A DNA stretch of 64,000 nucleotides from Pseudomonas sp. MH9.2 (GTDB taxonomy: Bacteria; Pseudomonadota; Gammaproteobacteria; Pseudomonadales; Pseudomonadaceae), in the NCBI RefSeq assembly GCF_034353875.1, contig NZ_CP133784.1, positions 3,190,501 to 3,254,500 of the forward strand, read 5' to 3'. The translations under genes and the position numbers were made by a program. The notes under the pieces were generated by a model that was not told where the DNA came from, searched no databases, and was given only the letters and a program-made list of their open reading frames with translations. This document shows positions 28,616-37,821 of this stretch, one piece after another (within the stretch, counting starts at the first letter, position 1; each line of letters opens with the position of its first letter).

Positions 28616-29515
28616 ATGAGCCGCGATCTCCCTCCCCTCAACGCCCTGCGCGCTTTCGAAGCGGCGGCGCGCTTGAACAGCGTCAGTCAGGCTGCCGAGC
28701 AGCTGCACGTCACCCACGGGGCGGTCAGTCGCCAGCTTAAAGTGCTTGAAGAGCATCTGGGGCTGGCCTTGTTCGTCAAGGATGGGCGCGGCCTTAAACT
28801 CACAGATGCCGGCATTCGTTTGCGTGATGCCAGTGCCGAGGCGTTTGAGCGGTTGCGTACCGTGTGTGCGGAGCTGACCCACGATAAGGCTGATGCGCCT
28901 TTCGTTCTCGGCTGTTCGGGCAGCCTGCTGGCACGCTGGTTTATCCCGCGCCTGGGCCGACTGAATGCCGAACTGCCGGATCTTCGTCTGCACTTGTCGG
29001 CGGGCGAAGGCGATCTAGACCCGCGTCGACCGGGTCTGGACGCGTTGCTGATCTTCGCCGAGCCACCATGGCCTGCGGACATGCAGGTCTATGAACTGGC
29101 CAGCGAGCGTATTGGCCCGGTCCTCAGCCCACGGTTTGCGCGTTTCGAGCACCTGCGCCAGGCACCAGCTCAAGCGCTGCTGAGTGAGGCATTGCTGCAA
29201 ACGACGTCGCGTCCGCAAGCCTGGCCTCTTTGGGCACAACAAAACGGCATCGAGCCTGCTGCCTTGCATTACGGGCAGGGTTTCGAGCATTTGTATTATT
29301 TGCTGGAGGCAGCCGTCGCCGGGCTGGGCATCGCCATTGCCCCGGAACCCCTGGTCGCCGATGATTTGCGCGCCGGACGCCTGGCTGCGCCTTGGGGTTT
29401 CAGTGAAACCCCGGCGCAGCTGGCGTTATGGGTACCTAAACGCGCCGCAGACGGGCGTGCTCAGCAGTTGGCGCAGTGGCTCAAGACTGAGCTTGAGCGT
29501 GCTGCCAGCGGCTGA
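28616..29515 (+). CDS. trpI: LysR-family activator of trpBA
   Basis: A 299-aa LysR protein divergent from trpBA, the conserved Pseudomonas arrangement. The helix-turn-helix lies in [21 protein letters not shown] (about 20-40) and the sensor domain includes [12 protein letters not shown]. The known inducer in this genus is indole-3-glycerol phosphate, whose pathway enzymes are elsewhere. Its stop directly abuts that of the DUF883 gene on the other strand. Confidence 0.95.
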   Translation: MSRDLPPLNALRAFEAAARLNSVSQAAEQLHVTHGAVSRQLKVLEEHLGLALFVKDGRGLKLTDAGIRLRDASAEAFERLRTVCAELTHDKADAPFVLGCSGSLLARWFIPRLGRLNAELPDLRLHLSAGEGDLDPRRPGLDALLIFAEPPWPADMQVYELASERIGPVLSPRFARFEHLRQAPAQALLSEALLQTTSRPQAWPLWAQQNGIEPAALHYGQGFEHLYYLLEAAVAGLGIAIAPEPLVADDLRAGRLAAPWGFSETPAQLALWVPKRAADGRAQQLAQWLKTELERAASG

Positions 29516-29842
29516 TCAGTGAGTGCGTTTGCACAATAGGTAAGCTGCCAGCAGACCGACAGCGCCTACGGCCACACCTGCGGTGGTCCACGGGTGTTCT
29601 TGAGCGTAATCACGGGTAGCGACACCGGTTTCGCGGGTCTTTTCCTTGACGTCTTCATACACATCACTGAGCAGGTGGCGTGAATGGCTCAGTGCGCTTT
29701 CGGCGTTGGCTTTCAAGGCTTTCAGGGTTTTGTGCGACTCTTCCGAGGCGTCGGACTTAAGGCTCTCAAGGGACTTGAGAAGGCTTTCGATCTCGGCTTC
29801 CATGCTTTGCAACGAGGCTTTACGTAAAGAAGTGTTGGCCAT
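29516..29842 (-). CDS. DUF883 (ElaB/YqjD-type) membrane-anchored protein
   Basis: A 108-aa protein with a long charged helix, probably coiled coil (residues 10-70), then EHPWTTAGVAVGAVGLLAAYLL, a C-terminal membrane anchor with glycine spacing typical of this family. In E. coli, YqjD and ElaB tether ribosomes to the inner membrane in stationary phase; that role is inferred, not shown, here. It converges with trpI with no intervening base. Confidence 0.9.
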   Translation of the reverse strand: MANTSLRKASLQSMEAEIESLLKSLESLKSDASEESHKTLKALKANAESALSHSRHLLSDVYEDVKEKTRETGVATRDYAQEHPWTTAGVAVGAVGLLAAYLLCKRTH

Positions 29843-29997
29843 GGTGGATCTCCTGCATTGATGAGAGGCGTGTGTTCTTTCCGACTGCGGGGTTTGAGGA
29901 AAGTGCGGTGCGTATTAACGTTTCAGATGATTTTCGCTCAGGGAGTAAGGTGCAATTTCACTGCTACGCTCTTATCGACACCTTCAGGAGAACCGTC

Positions 29998-30213
29998 ATG
30001 ACTGATCACCATACCTACAAGAAAGTCGAGTTAGTCGGCTCATCGTCCACAACGATTGAAGACGCCATCAATAATGCAATCGCTGAAGCCAATAAGAGCA
30101 TCAAGCACATGGAGTGGTTCGAAGTGCTGGAAACCCGAGGGCACATCAGAGAGGGCAAGGTTGCACACTATCAGGTCACCCTGAACGTCGGCTTCCGGAT
30201 TGAGAATAGCTGA
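29998..30213 (+). CDS. Dodecin, flavin-binding dodecamer
   Basis: A 71-aa small flavoprotein that stores or buffers flavins as a hollow dodecamer. HHTYKKVELVGSSS, IEDAINNAIAEANKS, HMEWFEV (with the flavin-stacking Trp40) and GHIREGKVAHYQVTL match the family end to end. The frame is open back to 29872, but the ATG at 29998 with GGAG upstream gives the family's usual length. It appears monocistronic. Confidence 0.95.
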   Translation: MTDHHTYKKVELVGSSSTTIEDAINNAIAEANKSIKHMEWFEVLETRGHIREGKVAHYQVTLNVGFRIENS

Positions 30214-30350
30214 CTGCGCTGAACTTTCGCACTGGCCGATTGCCATAATTTCCGCTACACACAAGAGAACCCGCTGTCTAGAAACGGTTGGCGCGGTCAA
30301 GGACTTGGGTTGTTTTTCAACCTGGTTAATTTAACGAGGGAGTGTGACCA

Positions 30351-30575
30351 ATGAAGAAAATTCTACTGGCAGTTGGTTTGTTAAGCATTGCGGGAACTGC
30401 GATGGCAGCTGGCAAGTCCTGTGATGATTTGAAGTCGGAAATCGACGCGAAGATCAAGGCAAAGGGCGCCTCGACCTACACGTTGGAAGTCGTCGCCAAA
30501 GGCAGTGCGGCCGACGGGAAAGTAGTCGGTACCTGTGAACGCGGTACCAAGGAAATCGTGTACAAACGCGGCTGA
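30351..30575 (+). CDS. DUF1161 small exported protein
   Basis: A 74-aa protein with a cleavable signal peptide (1-20, ending AMAAG) and a 54-residue mature part containing two cysteines in KSCDDLKSEID and VVGTCERGTKEIVY, which are likely to form a disulfide. This is the DUF1161 pattern, common in pseudomonads and of unknown function. A paralogue lies at 32513-32746. A strong terminator follows 16 bases after the stop. Confidence 0.9.
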   Translation: MKKILLAVGLLSIAGTAMAAGKSCDDLKSEIDAKIKAKGASTYTLEVVAKGSAADGKVVGTCERGTKEIVYKRG

Positions 30576-30591
30576 CTTATCGCTGTTTCAT

Positions 30592-30622
30592 AAAAAACCG
30601 ACGCACATGGCGTCGGTTTTTT
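30592..30622. terminator. Bidirectional terminator
   Basis: AAAAAACCGACGC (30592-30604) pairs perfectly with GCGTCGGTTTTTT (30610-30622) over an ACATG loop. Six A on one side and six T on the other let it stop the DUF1161 gene and the converging flavin oxidoreductase gene. Confidence 0.9.
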
Positions 30623-30666
30623 ATGTCCAGTGACGGGGTTTTCGCCACTCTTTTTTTGGGTGAGCC

Positions 30667-31668
30667 TCAGCCCAGCACGGTTTGCGCCAGAATCTCATAC
30701 GAGCGCAGTCGATCCGTGTGTTCATACAGGTCGCAGGTGAAGATCAACTCATCGGCTTGGGTCTGTTCCAGCAGCACATCCAGTTTGGCGCGGATTTTCT
30801 GCGGGCCGCCGACCATCGCCAGGCCGAGGAAACTCGCGACCGCTTCGCGCTCATGGGGTAACCATAGGGCGTCCATGGTGTCGACCGGTGGACGCTGCAT
30901 CAGGCTTTGGCCGCGCATCAACGCCAGAATCCGCTGATAGACCGAGGTTGCCAGGTAATCCGCATGTTCGTCGGTATCGGCAGCCACCAATGGCACGCCG
31001 AGCATGACGTACGGCTTTTCCAAATAGGTCGAGGGCTTGAAATGATTACGGTAGACGCGAATGGCTTCGTGCATGTAACGCGGCGCAAAGTGTGAGGCAA
31101 AGGCATATGGCAGACCGCGCTCCCCTGCCAGTTGCGCGCTGAACAAGCTGGAACCCAGCAACCAGACCGGAACGTTAGTGCCCGAACCCGGCACAGCGAT
31201 CACTTTTTGATCAGGTGTGCGCGGTCCGAGATAGCGCAGAAGCTCGGTGACGTCTTCAGGAAAATCGTCGGCGCTGCCGGATCGCTCACGACGCAGGGCG
31301 CGAGCGGTCATTTGATCGGAGCCTGGTGCGCGGCCCAGGCCCAGGTCGATCCGCCCCGGGTACAGGCTGGCGAGGGTGCCGAACTGTTCTGCGATTATCA
31401 GCGGTGCATGGTTGGGCAGCATGACCCCGCCCGCCCCGACCCGAATCGTCGAGGTGCCACCGGCCAGATAGCCGAGCAACACCGCTGTCGCGGAGCTGGC
31501 GATGCCGTCCATGTTGTGGTGCTCAGCGACCCAGAAACGGTTGTAACCGAGTTTTTCAACATGCTGCGCCAAATCCAGCGAATTACGCAGAGACTGCGCC
31601 GGGCCGGCATCCTGGCGCACGGGCACCAGATCGAGGGTTGAGATTTTGATATCCGCTAAACGTTTCAT
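30667..31668 (-). CDS. LLM-class flavin-dependent oxidoreductase
   Basis: A 333-aa luciferase-like monooxygenase family protein (TIM barrel, FMN/F420 class; in this genus FMN). Typical segments are [24 protein letters not shown] split across residues 40-64, [15 protein letters not shown] and [13 protein letters not shown]. The substrate is unknown; members act on alkanals, sulfonates and other compounds. It is convergent with the DUF1161 gene and divergent from osmC. Confidence 0.9.
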   Translation of the reverse strand: MKRLADIKISTLDLVPVRQDAGPAQSLRNSLDLAQHVEKLGYNRFWVAEHHNMDGIASSATAVLLGYLAGGTSTIRVGAGGVMLPNHAPLIIAEQFGTLASLYPGRIDLGLGRAPGSDQMTARALRRERSGSADDFPEDVTELLRYLGPRTPDQKVIAVPGSGTNVPVWLLGSSLFSAQLAGERGLPYAFASHFAPRYMHEAIRVYRNHFKPSTYLEKPYVMLGVPLVAADTDEHADYLATSVYQRILALMRGQSLMQRPPVDTMDALWLPHEREAVASFLGLAMVGGPQKIRAKLDVLLEQTQADELIFTCDLYEHTDRLRSYEILAQTVLG

Positions 31669-31829
31669 AAGCCGCTAAATAGCCTCTGGAGTGCGTTGTG
31701 CAGGCTTGGCCTATGACGCCTGAGGATGACCAAAACCTACCCTGATTTATAAAGAATGTGGGCAGATATCTGAGATTCAATGGCTGGGCCGGAAAAGTCC
31801 TACTGAATTACTAGGTTTTACCGGCAGTT

Positions 31830-31857
31830 GAACTTTATCGAGACGGCCATCCTCAGA
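31830..31857 (+). promoter_or_regulatory. Candidate AlgU (sigma-E type) promoter of osmC
   Basis: GAACTT (31830-31835), a 17-base spacer and TCAGA (31853-31857) match the AlgU pattern GAACTT-N16-17-TCtgA. It lies 50 bases before the osmC start. osmC is a known envelope/osmotic-stress gene in pseudomonads. Confidence 0.6.
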
Positions 31858-31906
31858 ACCTTAGTCCCTGTGCGAACCCCCTCGCACACTGTCATGAGGA
31901 GAGACC

Positions 31907-32338
31907 ATGAGCATTATCAAGAAAGCATCGGCACATTGGGAAGGCGATCTGAAGAGCGGTATTGGTAGCCTCTCCACCGAAACCAATGTCCTTAACAAAG
32001 CACCCTACGGCTTCAAGGCGCGCTTCGAAGGCGGCAAGGGCACCAATCCGGAGGAGCTGATTGGCGCGGCTCATGCGGGCTGTTTCTCTATGGCGCTGTC
32101 GATGATTCTCGGCGAAGCCAATCTGAAAGCCGACAGCATCGATACTGAAGCCCAAGTGACCCTGGAGCAATTGGCTGAAGGTTTTTCCATCACTGCCGTG
32201 CACCTGATCCTTAAAGCGAAGATCCCGGGCGCCACGCAGCAGCAGTTCGACGAACTGACCAGGAAAGCCAAGGAAGGCTGCCCGGTGTCCAAAGTGCTGA
32301 ACGCGAAAATCACCCTGGACGCAACGCTGGTCAGCTAA
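31907..32338 (+). CDS. osmC: OsmC peroxiredoxin (organic hydroperoxide reductase)
   Basis: A 143-aa cytoplasmic thiol peroxidase that reduces organic hydroperoxides. The two catalytic cysteines are in place: Cys59 in AAHAGCFSMALS and Cys125 in AKEGCPVSKVLN, as in E. coli OsmC rather than the shorter Ohr spacing. GAGGAGA precedes the ATG. An AlgU-like promoter lies upstream and a GC stem-loop follows the stop. Confidence 0.95.
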   Translation: MSIIKKASAHWEGDLKSGIGSLSTETNVLNKAPYGFKARFEGGKGTNPEELIGAAHAGCFSMALSMILGEANLKADSIDTEAQVTLEQLAEGFSITAVHLILKAKIPGATQQQFDELTRKAKEGCPVSKVLNAKITLDATLVS

Positions 32339-32360
32339 TCGACCTCGTTGCCACGACTAG

Positions 32361-32388
32361 GCCCGCACAGCTCAGCCTGTGCGGGCTG
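32361..32388 (+). terminator. Terminator-like stem after osmC
   Basis: GCCCGCACAG (32361-32370) and CTGTGCGGGC (32377-32386) form a perfect 10-bp stem with a 6-base loop, followed by a weak TGTT. Confidence 0.7.
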
Positions 32389-32512
32389 TTCACTCGCTCT
32401 GCCCTCCGTATTCAGCCGCTATTGACGTCACACGTGGCCGACGTAATGAAAGTCGAATGGATCGTTGCAGCGTTAGCGCAGTACTCTGTGCGCCGTATCG
32501 AAGGAGTCGAGT

Positions 32513-32746
32513 ATGAAACGTTTCGTTTTAGCTGTTATCTGTACCGTATCGGCCACCAGCGTGTTGGCGGCAGTCAAACCCTGCGAAGAACTCAAGGCCG
32601 AGATCGAGTCCCGAATCCAGGCCAATAATGTGAGTTCCTACACCCTGGAAATCGTCAGCAATGACGAAGTGCATGACCAGAACATGGTCGTCGGCACATG
32701 CGAGGGCGGCAGCAAAAAAATCATCTACCAAAAGAACGACAAGTGA
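32513..32746 (+). CDS. DUF1161 small exported protein (second copy)
   Basis: A 77-aa protein with a signal peptide (1-19, ending VLAA) and the same layout as the gene at 30351: KPCEELKAEIESRI, SSYTLEIVSND and VVGTCEGGSKKIIYQ, including both cysteines. The two differ enough to be old duplicates rather than a recent copy. Its stop abuts that of the converging lipoprotein gene. Confidence 0.9.
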   Translation: MKRFVLAVICTVSATSVLAAVKPCEELKAEIESRIQANNVSSYTLEIVSNDEVHDQNMVVGTCEGGSKKIIYQKNDK

Positions 32747-33157
32747 TCACAGACAGGTGACCTCGCGGTCTTCGGCGACCATCTGGCGCTGGGCGTCATA
32801 CAAACGGCCGCTGATGGTGATGCCAGCCGAGCGTCCTTCGAGACGATAACGTTGCCCTGGGGCGAAGTGGTCATAACGCAGGACGATGTAACACGTCCGT
32901 TGCGAGCTCTCGAACATTCCGCCAAACCCGCCGCCGTAGATCTCGTAGTCATACCGCATCTGCAACTCGTGGCTGCCGGGCGGCACCTGAAAGTAACGCC
33001 CGTCGTCCAGTCGCTTACCGTCGAGCTTGTCGGCCATCACCAGGTTCCCGGTGTAGGTGAACATCTCGACCCACGCCTGTTGCGGGTCAGCAGGCGGCAT
33101 AGGGCTGGCGCACCCGGCGAGGGCAATCAGGGCAGATATCAATAATGGCTGGCGCAT
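32747..33157 (-). CDS. Small lipoprotein, unrecognised function
   Basis: A 136-aa protein with a lipoprotein signal, LISALIALAGC, whose Cys is at about residue 16, so it is membrane-anchored in the envelope. The mature part contains TGNLVMADKLDG and YDYEIYGGGFGGMFESSQRT and two further cysteines, and it looks beta-rich. This is a PA0062-type conserved protein next to osmC and I know no assigned role. The ATG at 33157 with GGAG upstream is preferred to the upstream Met at 33232 because the lipobox must be N-terminal. Confidence 0.75.
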   Translation of the reverse strand: MRQPLLISALIALAGCASPMPPADPQQAWVEMFTYTGNLVMADKLDGKRLDDGRYFQVPPGSHELQMRYDYEIYGGGFGGMFESSQRTCYIVLRYDHFAPGQRYRLEGRSAGITISGRLYDAQRQMVAEDREVTCL

Positions 33158-33252
33158 GGCAGGCTCCGTGATCGAACACGTGTTAATGATAGTTGCGTCA
33201 GGGGCGGACTGTCCGGCATAACGCTTATTCAATAAGAGATTAAGGCCGGAGC

Positions 33253-34317
33253 ATGATTCGACACGACAGGCTGTTTCTCAGCCGTGGTTTTGCGCTACTG
33301 ACGTTGTTCTTGCTTGGCGGCTGCTCCAGCATCGATTACTACAGCCAACTGGCCAGCGGTCAATGGCGCTTGCTGCATGCCCGTGAACCGGTGGCCGAGG
33401 TCATCGCCGACCCCAATAGCGCCCCGGCATTGCGCGAGCATCTGATCAAATCGCAGCAGGCTCGGGCTTTCGCCAGCCATCAACTGCACCTGCCGGATAA
33501 CCCCAGCTACCGCCTGTATGTCGATATCGGCCGACCTTATGTGGTGTGGAATGTGTTCGCGACAGGGGCGTTCTCGCTGGACCCGGTCACCCATTGCTTT
33601 CCAGTCGCCGGGTGCGTCGCGTATCGCGGTTATTACAGCCAGGGCGCAGCCAGAGGCGAGGCCGCGTTGCAGCGTCAGGCAGGCATGGATGTCTACGTCA
33701 GTGGGGTAGAAACATATTCCACGCTGGGCTGGTTCGACGATCCCATTCTTAGCTCGATGCTCAGTCGGGGTGATGAGCGCATGGCCGCGTTGATTTTTCA
33801 CGAGCTGGCGCATCAGCGTTTTTATGTGAAGGACGACACTGAGTTCAACGAGTCTTATGCCAACTTCGTCGAGCAGGAAGGCGCCCGCCAATGGCGGGCG
33901 GCACGAGGGTTGGCCCCGCAAAGCCTGGCGGCCTCGAAACAGAATGATCAGTTTATTCAGTTGGTTCTGGATACTCGGGAACGCTTGAAGGCACTGTACG
34001 ATCAGCCACTCGCGGCCGAGATGATGCGTGAGCGCAAAGCGGCGGAGTTCGAGCGGTTGCGCCGTGATTATAGGCAGATGCGCGATACGCAGTGGGCAGG
34101 CGATAAACGCTTCGATCCCTGGATCAATGCGCCGATGAACAACGCCAAACTGCTGCCCTTTGGACTCTACGACCAGTGGGTGCCGGCATTTGCCGCGCTG
34201 TTCAAGCAGGTCAACGGTGACTGGCCCGCGTTCTACGGCGCAGTGGAAAAGCTGGGAGCGCTGCCGATGGAACAGCGCAAGGCGGCGTTGCGGAGGCTGG
34301 CGGGATCAGACACATGA
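33253..34317 (+). CDS. Putative aminopeptidase lipoprotein (zincin)
   Basis: A 354-aa lipoprotein with signal LLTLFLLGGC (lipobox LGGC). The zinc metallopeptidase motif HELAH appears in ALIFHELAHQRFYVKDD, followed by FNESYANFVEQEG, whose Glu residues are placed to give the third zinc ligand. This matches the predicted aminopeptidase family PF10023, whose substrate is not known to me. It is divergent from the small lipoprotein gene. A REPIN follows its stop. Confidence 0.88.
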   Translation: MIRHDRLFLSRGFALLTLFLLGGCSSIDYYSQLASGQWRLLHAREPVAEVIADPNSAPALREHLIKSQQARAFASHQLHLPDNPSYRLYVDIGRPYVVWNVFATGAFSLDPVTHCFPVAGCVAYRGYYSQGAARGEAALQRQAGMDVYVSGVETYSTLGWFDDPILSSMLSRGDERMAALIFHELAHQRFYVKDDTEFNESYANFVEQEGARQWRAARGLAPQSLAASKQNDQFIQLVLDTRERLKALYDQPLAAEMMRERKAAEFERLRRDYRQMRDTQWAGDKRFDPWINAPMNNAKLLPFGLYDQWVPAFAALFKQVNGDWPAFYGAVEKLGALPMEQRKAALRRLAGSDT

Positions 34318-34318
34318 C

Positions 34319-34450
34319 TGTAGGAGCTGCGAAGACCATTCAACGCGGCCCACCGGCTGCCCCTTGATCCCGATCATGGCGGCAGGGTCAAACCCAAACC
34401 CGTCGGAAGCCCGTGCCGGGCTTATTCGCAGACAAGTCAGCTCCTACAGG
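34319..34450. repeat. REPIN after the aminopeptidase gene
   Basis: TGTAGGAGCTGCGAAG at the left and GCAGACAAGTCAGCTCCTACAGG at the right are facing REP-type ends about 130 bases apart. The element fills the gap between two convergent genes. Its right end closely matches that of the element at 12859-12949. Confidence 0.75.
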
Positions 34451-34458
34451 GGATCAGC

Positions 34459-35007
34459 TCACAGCGGCTGATCGTAACCTTCGGCCAGGTGTTGATCCTT
34501 GAGCTTCACGTAGTTGCTGGCGCTGTAGCTGAAGAATGCGCGCTCTTTGTCTGTCAGCGCCCGCACCTGTTTCACCGGGCTGCCAACGTACAGAAAGCCG
34601 CTCTCCAATCGCTTGCCCGGCGGTACCAGGCTGCCAGCGCCGATGATCACCTCGTCCTCGACCACCGCACCGTCCATGACGATGCTGCCCATGCCGATCA
34701 AGATGCGATTACCGACCGTGCAGCCATGCAGCATGACTTTATGGGCGATGGTCACTTCATCGCCAATCAGCAGGGGAAAGCCGTCCGGGTTGAACGGGCC
34801 CGCATGGGTAATGTGCAGCACGCAGCCGTCCTGGACACTGGTGCGCGCGCCGATGCGGATGTGGTGCATGTCGCCGCGAATCACGGTCAACGGCCAGATC
34901 GAACTGTCGGCGCCAATCTCTACATCGCCGATCACCTCCGCCGAATAGTCGACAAATGCGCGCTCGGCGAGCACTGGAATGTGGTGCTGATATTTGCGAA
35001 TAGCCAC
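34459..35007 (-). CDS. Gamma-carbonic anhydrase-family protein (YrdA-like)
   Basis: A 182-aa left-handed beta-helix protein. Hexapeptide repeats run through most of it, and the metal-ligand histidines of gamma-carbonic anhydrases are visible in CVLHITHAGPF and VTIAHKVMLHGCTVG. The E. coli homologue YrdA is of uncertain activity, so carbonic anhydrase function is only probable. GAAGGAA precedes the start. It is divergent from prlC, the standard pseudomonad arrangement. Confidence 0.92.
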   Translation of the reverse strand: MAIRKYQHHIPVLAERAFVDYSAEVIGDVEIGADSSIWPLTVIRGDMHHIRIGARTSVQDGCVLHITHAGPFNPDGFPLLIGDEVTIAHKVMLHGCTVGNRILIGMGSIVMDGAVVEDEVIIGAGSLVPPGKRLESGFLYVGSPVKQVRALTDKERAFFSYSASNYVKLKDQHLAEGYDQPL

Positions 35008-35110
35008 GATAGGTTCCTTCTCTGAGACTTATAGATGGGTCTGAGTGCTGCGGTCAGCGTCGATTGTAATTAAGATGTGCCAGTGATTCTTCCAGCCAAG
35101 GTGCTAAACC

Positions 35111-37162
35111 GTGAGCGCGAACAACCCTCTTTTACAGTCGTATGACTTGCCACCCTTCTCGGCGATCCGCGCTGAGCACGTCAAACCGGCGATTGACCAG
35201 ATCCTTGCCGACAACCGTAGCGCGATTGCCGAGATCCTTGTGACCCAGGGCAAACAGCCGACCTGGGCCGGTCTGATCCTGGCCATGGACGAGCTCAATG
35301 ACCGCCTGGGCGCGGCCTGGAGCCCGGTCAGCCACCTGAATGCCGTGTGCAACAGCGCCGAATTGCGCGAGGCCTATGAGTCTTGCCTGCCAGCGTTGAG
35401 TGCCTACTCTACCGAGATGGGCCAGAACCGCGAACTGTTCCAGGCTTTCGAGGCATTGGCCAACAGCCCGGAAGCCGCCGGCTTCGACGTGGCGCAGAAA
35501 ACCATTCTCGAACACTCGCTGCGTGATTTCCGCCTGTCGGGTATCGACTTGCCGCCTGCACAGCAACAGCGTTATGCCGAGGTGCAGAGCAAATTGTCTG
35601 AGCTGGGCAGCCGCTTCTCCAACCAACTGCTCGATGCGACGCAGGCGTGGACCAAGCACGTTACCGACGAAGCCGCCCTCGGCGGCCTGACGGACTCGGC
35701 CAAAGCGCAGATGGCCGCCGCAGCCAAGGCCAAGGACCTCGACGGCTGGTTGATCAGCCTGGAATTCCCGAGCTACTACGCGGTAATGACTTACGCCGAA
35801 GACCGCGCCCTGCGTGAAGAAATTTACGCGGCCTACTGCACCCGAGCTTCCGATCAGGGCCCGAATGCCGGTCAGAATGACAACGGTCCGGTCATGGAAG
35901 ACATCCTCGACCTGCGCCGTGAATTGGCCCAGCTGCTCGGTTTTGCCAGCTTCTCCGAGTTGAGCCTGGCGACCAAAATGGCTGAGACCAGCGATCACGT
36001 GTTGAGTTTCCTGCGCGATCTGGCCAAACGCAGCAAGCCGTTCGCCGTTCAAGACCTGCAACAGCTCAAGGCCTATGCCGCCGAGCAAGGCTGCGCCGAC
36101 CTGCAAAGCTGGGACAGCGGTTTCTACGGGGAAAAGCTCCGTGAGCAACGCTACAGCGTCTCCCAGGAAACCCTGCGCGCTTACTTCCCAATCGATAAAG
36201 TGCTGACCGGCCTGTTTGCTATCGTGCAGCGCCTGTATGGCATTGAAATCGCCGAGCAAACAGGTTTTGACACCTGGCACCCGGATGTTCGTCTGTTCGA
36301 AATCACAGAAAACGGCCAACACGTCGGACGCTTCTTCTTCGACCTCTATGCTCGCGCCAACAAACGTGGCGGCGCCTGGATGGACGGCGCACGGGATCGT
36401 CGTCGTACGGCTAAAGGTCTGCTGCAAAATCCGGTGGCGAACCTGGTGTGCAACTTCACCCCTGCGGTAAGCGGCAAGCCTGCGCTGCTGACCCACGATG
36501 AAGTGACCACCCTGTTCCACGAATTCGGTCATGGCCTGCATCACCTGCTGACCCGCGTCGAACACGCGGGCGTGTCGGGTATCAACGGCGTGGCGTGGGA
36601 CGCGGTCGAGTTGCCGAGCCAGTTCATGGAGAACTGGTGCTGGGAGCCTGAAGGCCTGGCGCTGATTTCAGCGCATTACGAAACCGGCGATGCGCTGCCG
36701 CAGGACTTGCTGGAAAAAATGCTCGCCGCGAAGAACTTTCAGTCCGGACTGATGATGGTTCGCCAGCTGGAATTCTCGCTGTTCGACTTCGAACTGCACG
36801 CCACCCATGGCGACGGTCGCAGTGTGCTGCAAGTGCTTGAGGGCATTCGCGATGAAGTGTCGGTGATGCGTCCGCCGGCCTATAACCGCTTCCCCAACAG
36901 CTTCGCGCACATCTTTGCCGGCGGTTACGCGGCGGGTTACTACAGCTATAAGTGGGCTGAAGTGTTGTCGGCCGATGCGTTCTCGAAGTTCGAGGAAGAA
37001 GGGGTGTTCAACTCCGACACCGGTCGCGCGTTCCGCGAAGCGATTCTGGCGCGCGGCGGCTCACAGGAGCCGATGGTGCTGTTCGTCGACTTCCGCGGAC
37101 GTGAGCCGACGATTGACGCACTCTTGCGCCATTCAGGCTTGAGTGAGGGAGCGGCACTATGA
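35111..37162 (+). CDS. prlC: Oligopeptidase A
   Basis: Cytoplasmic M3 zinc metallopeptidase that degrades signal peptides and short peptides. At 683 aa it matches E. coli PrlC (680). The zinc motif is HEFGHGLHHLL near residue 474, with the downstream Glu in AVELPSQFMENW. The start is GTG at 35111 followed by SANNPLLQSYDLPPF, typical of the family. The yheV-like gene overlaps its stop by ATGA. Confidence 0.97.
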   Translation: MSANNPLLQSYDLPPFSAIRAEHVKPAIDQILADNRSAIAEILVTQGKQPTWAGLILAMDELNDRLGAAWSPVSHLNAVCNSAELREAYESCLPALSAYSTEMGQNRELFQAFEALANSPEAAGFDVAQKTILEHSLRDFRLSGIDLPPAQQQRYAEVQSKLSELGSRFSNQLLDATQAWTKHVTDEAALGGLTDSAKAQMAAAAKAKDLDGWLISLEFPSYYAVMTYAEDRALREEIYAAYCTRASDQGPNAGQNDNGPVMEDILDLRRELAQLLGFASFSELSLATKMAETSDHVLSFLRDLAKRSKPFAVQDLQQLKAYAAEQGCADLQSWDSGFYGEKLREQRYSVSQETLRAYFPIDKVLTGLFAIVQRLYGIEIAEQTGFDTWHPDVRLFEITENGQHVGRFFFDLYARANKRGGAWMDGARDRRRTAKGLLQNPVANLVCNFTPAVSGKPALLTHDEVTTLFHEFGHGLHHLLTRVEHAGVSGINGVAWDAVELPSQFMENWCWEPEGLALISAHYETGDALPQDLLEKMLAAKNFQSGLMMVRQLEFSLFDFELHATHGDGRSVLQVLEGIRDEVSVMRPPAYNRFPNSFAHIFAGGYAAGYYSYKWAEVLSADAFSKFEEEGVFNSDTGRAFREAILARGGSQEPMVLFVDFRGREPTIDALLRHSGLSEGAAL

Positions 37163-37446
37163 CTGAGGCACCGGTAACGATCACCAAAAGACGCTTTATT
37201 GCCGGGGCTGTCTGCCCGGCGTGCAGCGAGCCTGACAAGTTGATGATGTGGAGCGAGAACGACGTCCCTCATCGCGAATGTGTGGGCTGCGGTTACTCCG
37301 ACACCCTCAACGAGCAGGGGCTGTCCGTGCCCAAAGAACTCGGCACGCGGGTCAACAAACCAGTGGTAAAAGCGGCCGATCCAAAGGTGCAGGGCGTGCA
37401 GTTTTTCCCTAATCCCAAGCTGAAAAAGCCGGTTGATCCAAGCTAG
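37159..37446 (+). CDS. YheV-family zinc-ribbon protein
   Basis: A 95-aa protein with a four-cysteine zinc ribbon: CPAC at about 19-22 and CVGCGYSDTL at about 41-50. It overlaps prlC by four bases (ATGA), so the two are translated together, and the prlC-yheV pairing is conserved in gamma-proteobacteria. The function is unknown; the C-terminal tail is Lys/Pro-rich. Confidence 0.9.
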   Translation: MTEAPVTITKRRFIAGAVCPACSEPDKLMMWSENDVPHRECVGCGYSDTLNEQGLSVPKELGTRVNKPVVKAADPKVQGVQFFPNPKLKKPVDPS

Positions 37447-37460
37447 ATCGCTGGTTTCCC

Positions 37461-37526
37461 CCTGCAGGAGATGCCATCCCATCGTCGACGCCGCGCTATC
37501 GACGACGGGGCGGGGCCTCCTGCAGG
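37461..37526. repeat. Nested inverted repeat with CCTGCAGGAG arms
   Basis: CCTGCAGGAG (37461-37470) and CTCCTGCAGG (37517-37526) are perfect inverted copies, and CGTCGA/TCGACG (37483-37488, 37499-37504) nest inside. It starts 15 bases after the yheV-like stop and probably ends that transcript. The rest of the 37447-37821 gap is AT-rich and should hold the dehydrogenase promoter; I see no firm -35/-10. Confidence 0.65.
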
Positions 37527-37821
37527 TATTTCCCCGATATCCCCTCCAAAACATAACCGCTCGCCAGAGACGGGAATGGTCTTTTTTCGCCTAAACGAAC
37601 GGTTATTTCGAATCTGATACCGATTTCATTTGTCGGAATGATCTGATTTTTGATGCTGAAACGATTTTTCTTATTGTTAGCCTGCTACCATTTGTAACTA
37701 AAGCTTGCCGGCGTGTTCTGTAATCAAAGTCGTGACACCTTGTCTGTGCGACCCAACAGCCCCGAAAAGACGGGCCGTCCAAGAGCGGCTCCTTAACCGT
37801 GATCGCAAGATGAGGTCTCCC

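Noticed and set aside
30221..30250. GAACTT upstream of the first DUF1161 gene as an AlgU promoter
   Set aside because: No TCtgA-like -10 element at 16-17 bases, unlike the osmC site.
35132..36565. 477-aa minus-strand open frame
   Set aside because: It lies antisense within prlC, a well-matched M3 peptidase; the long frame is a product of high GC codon bias.
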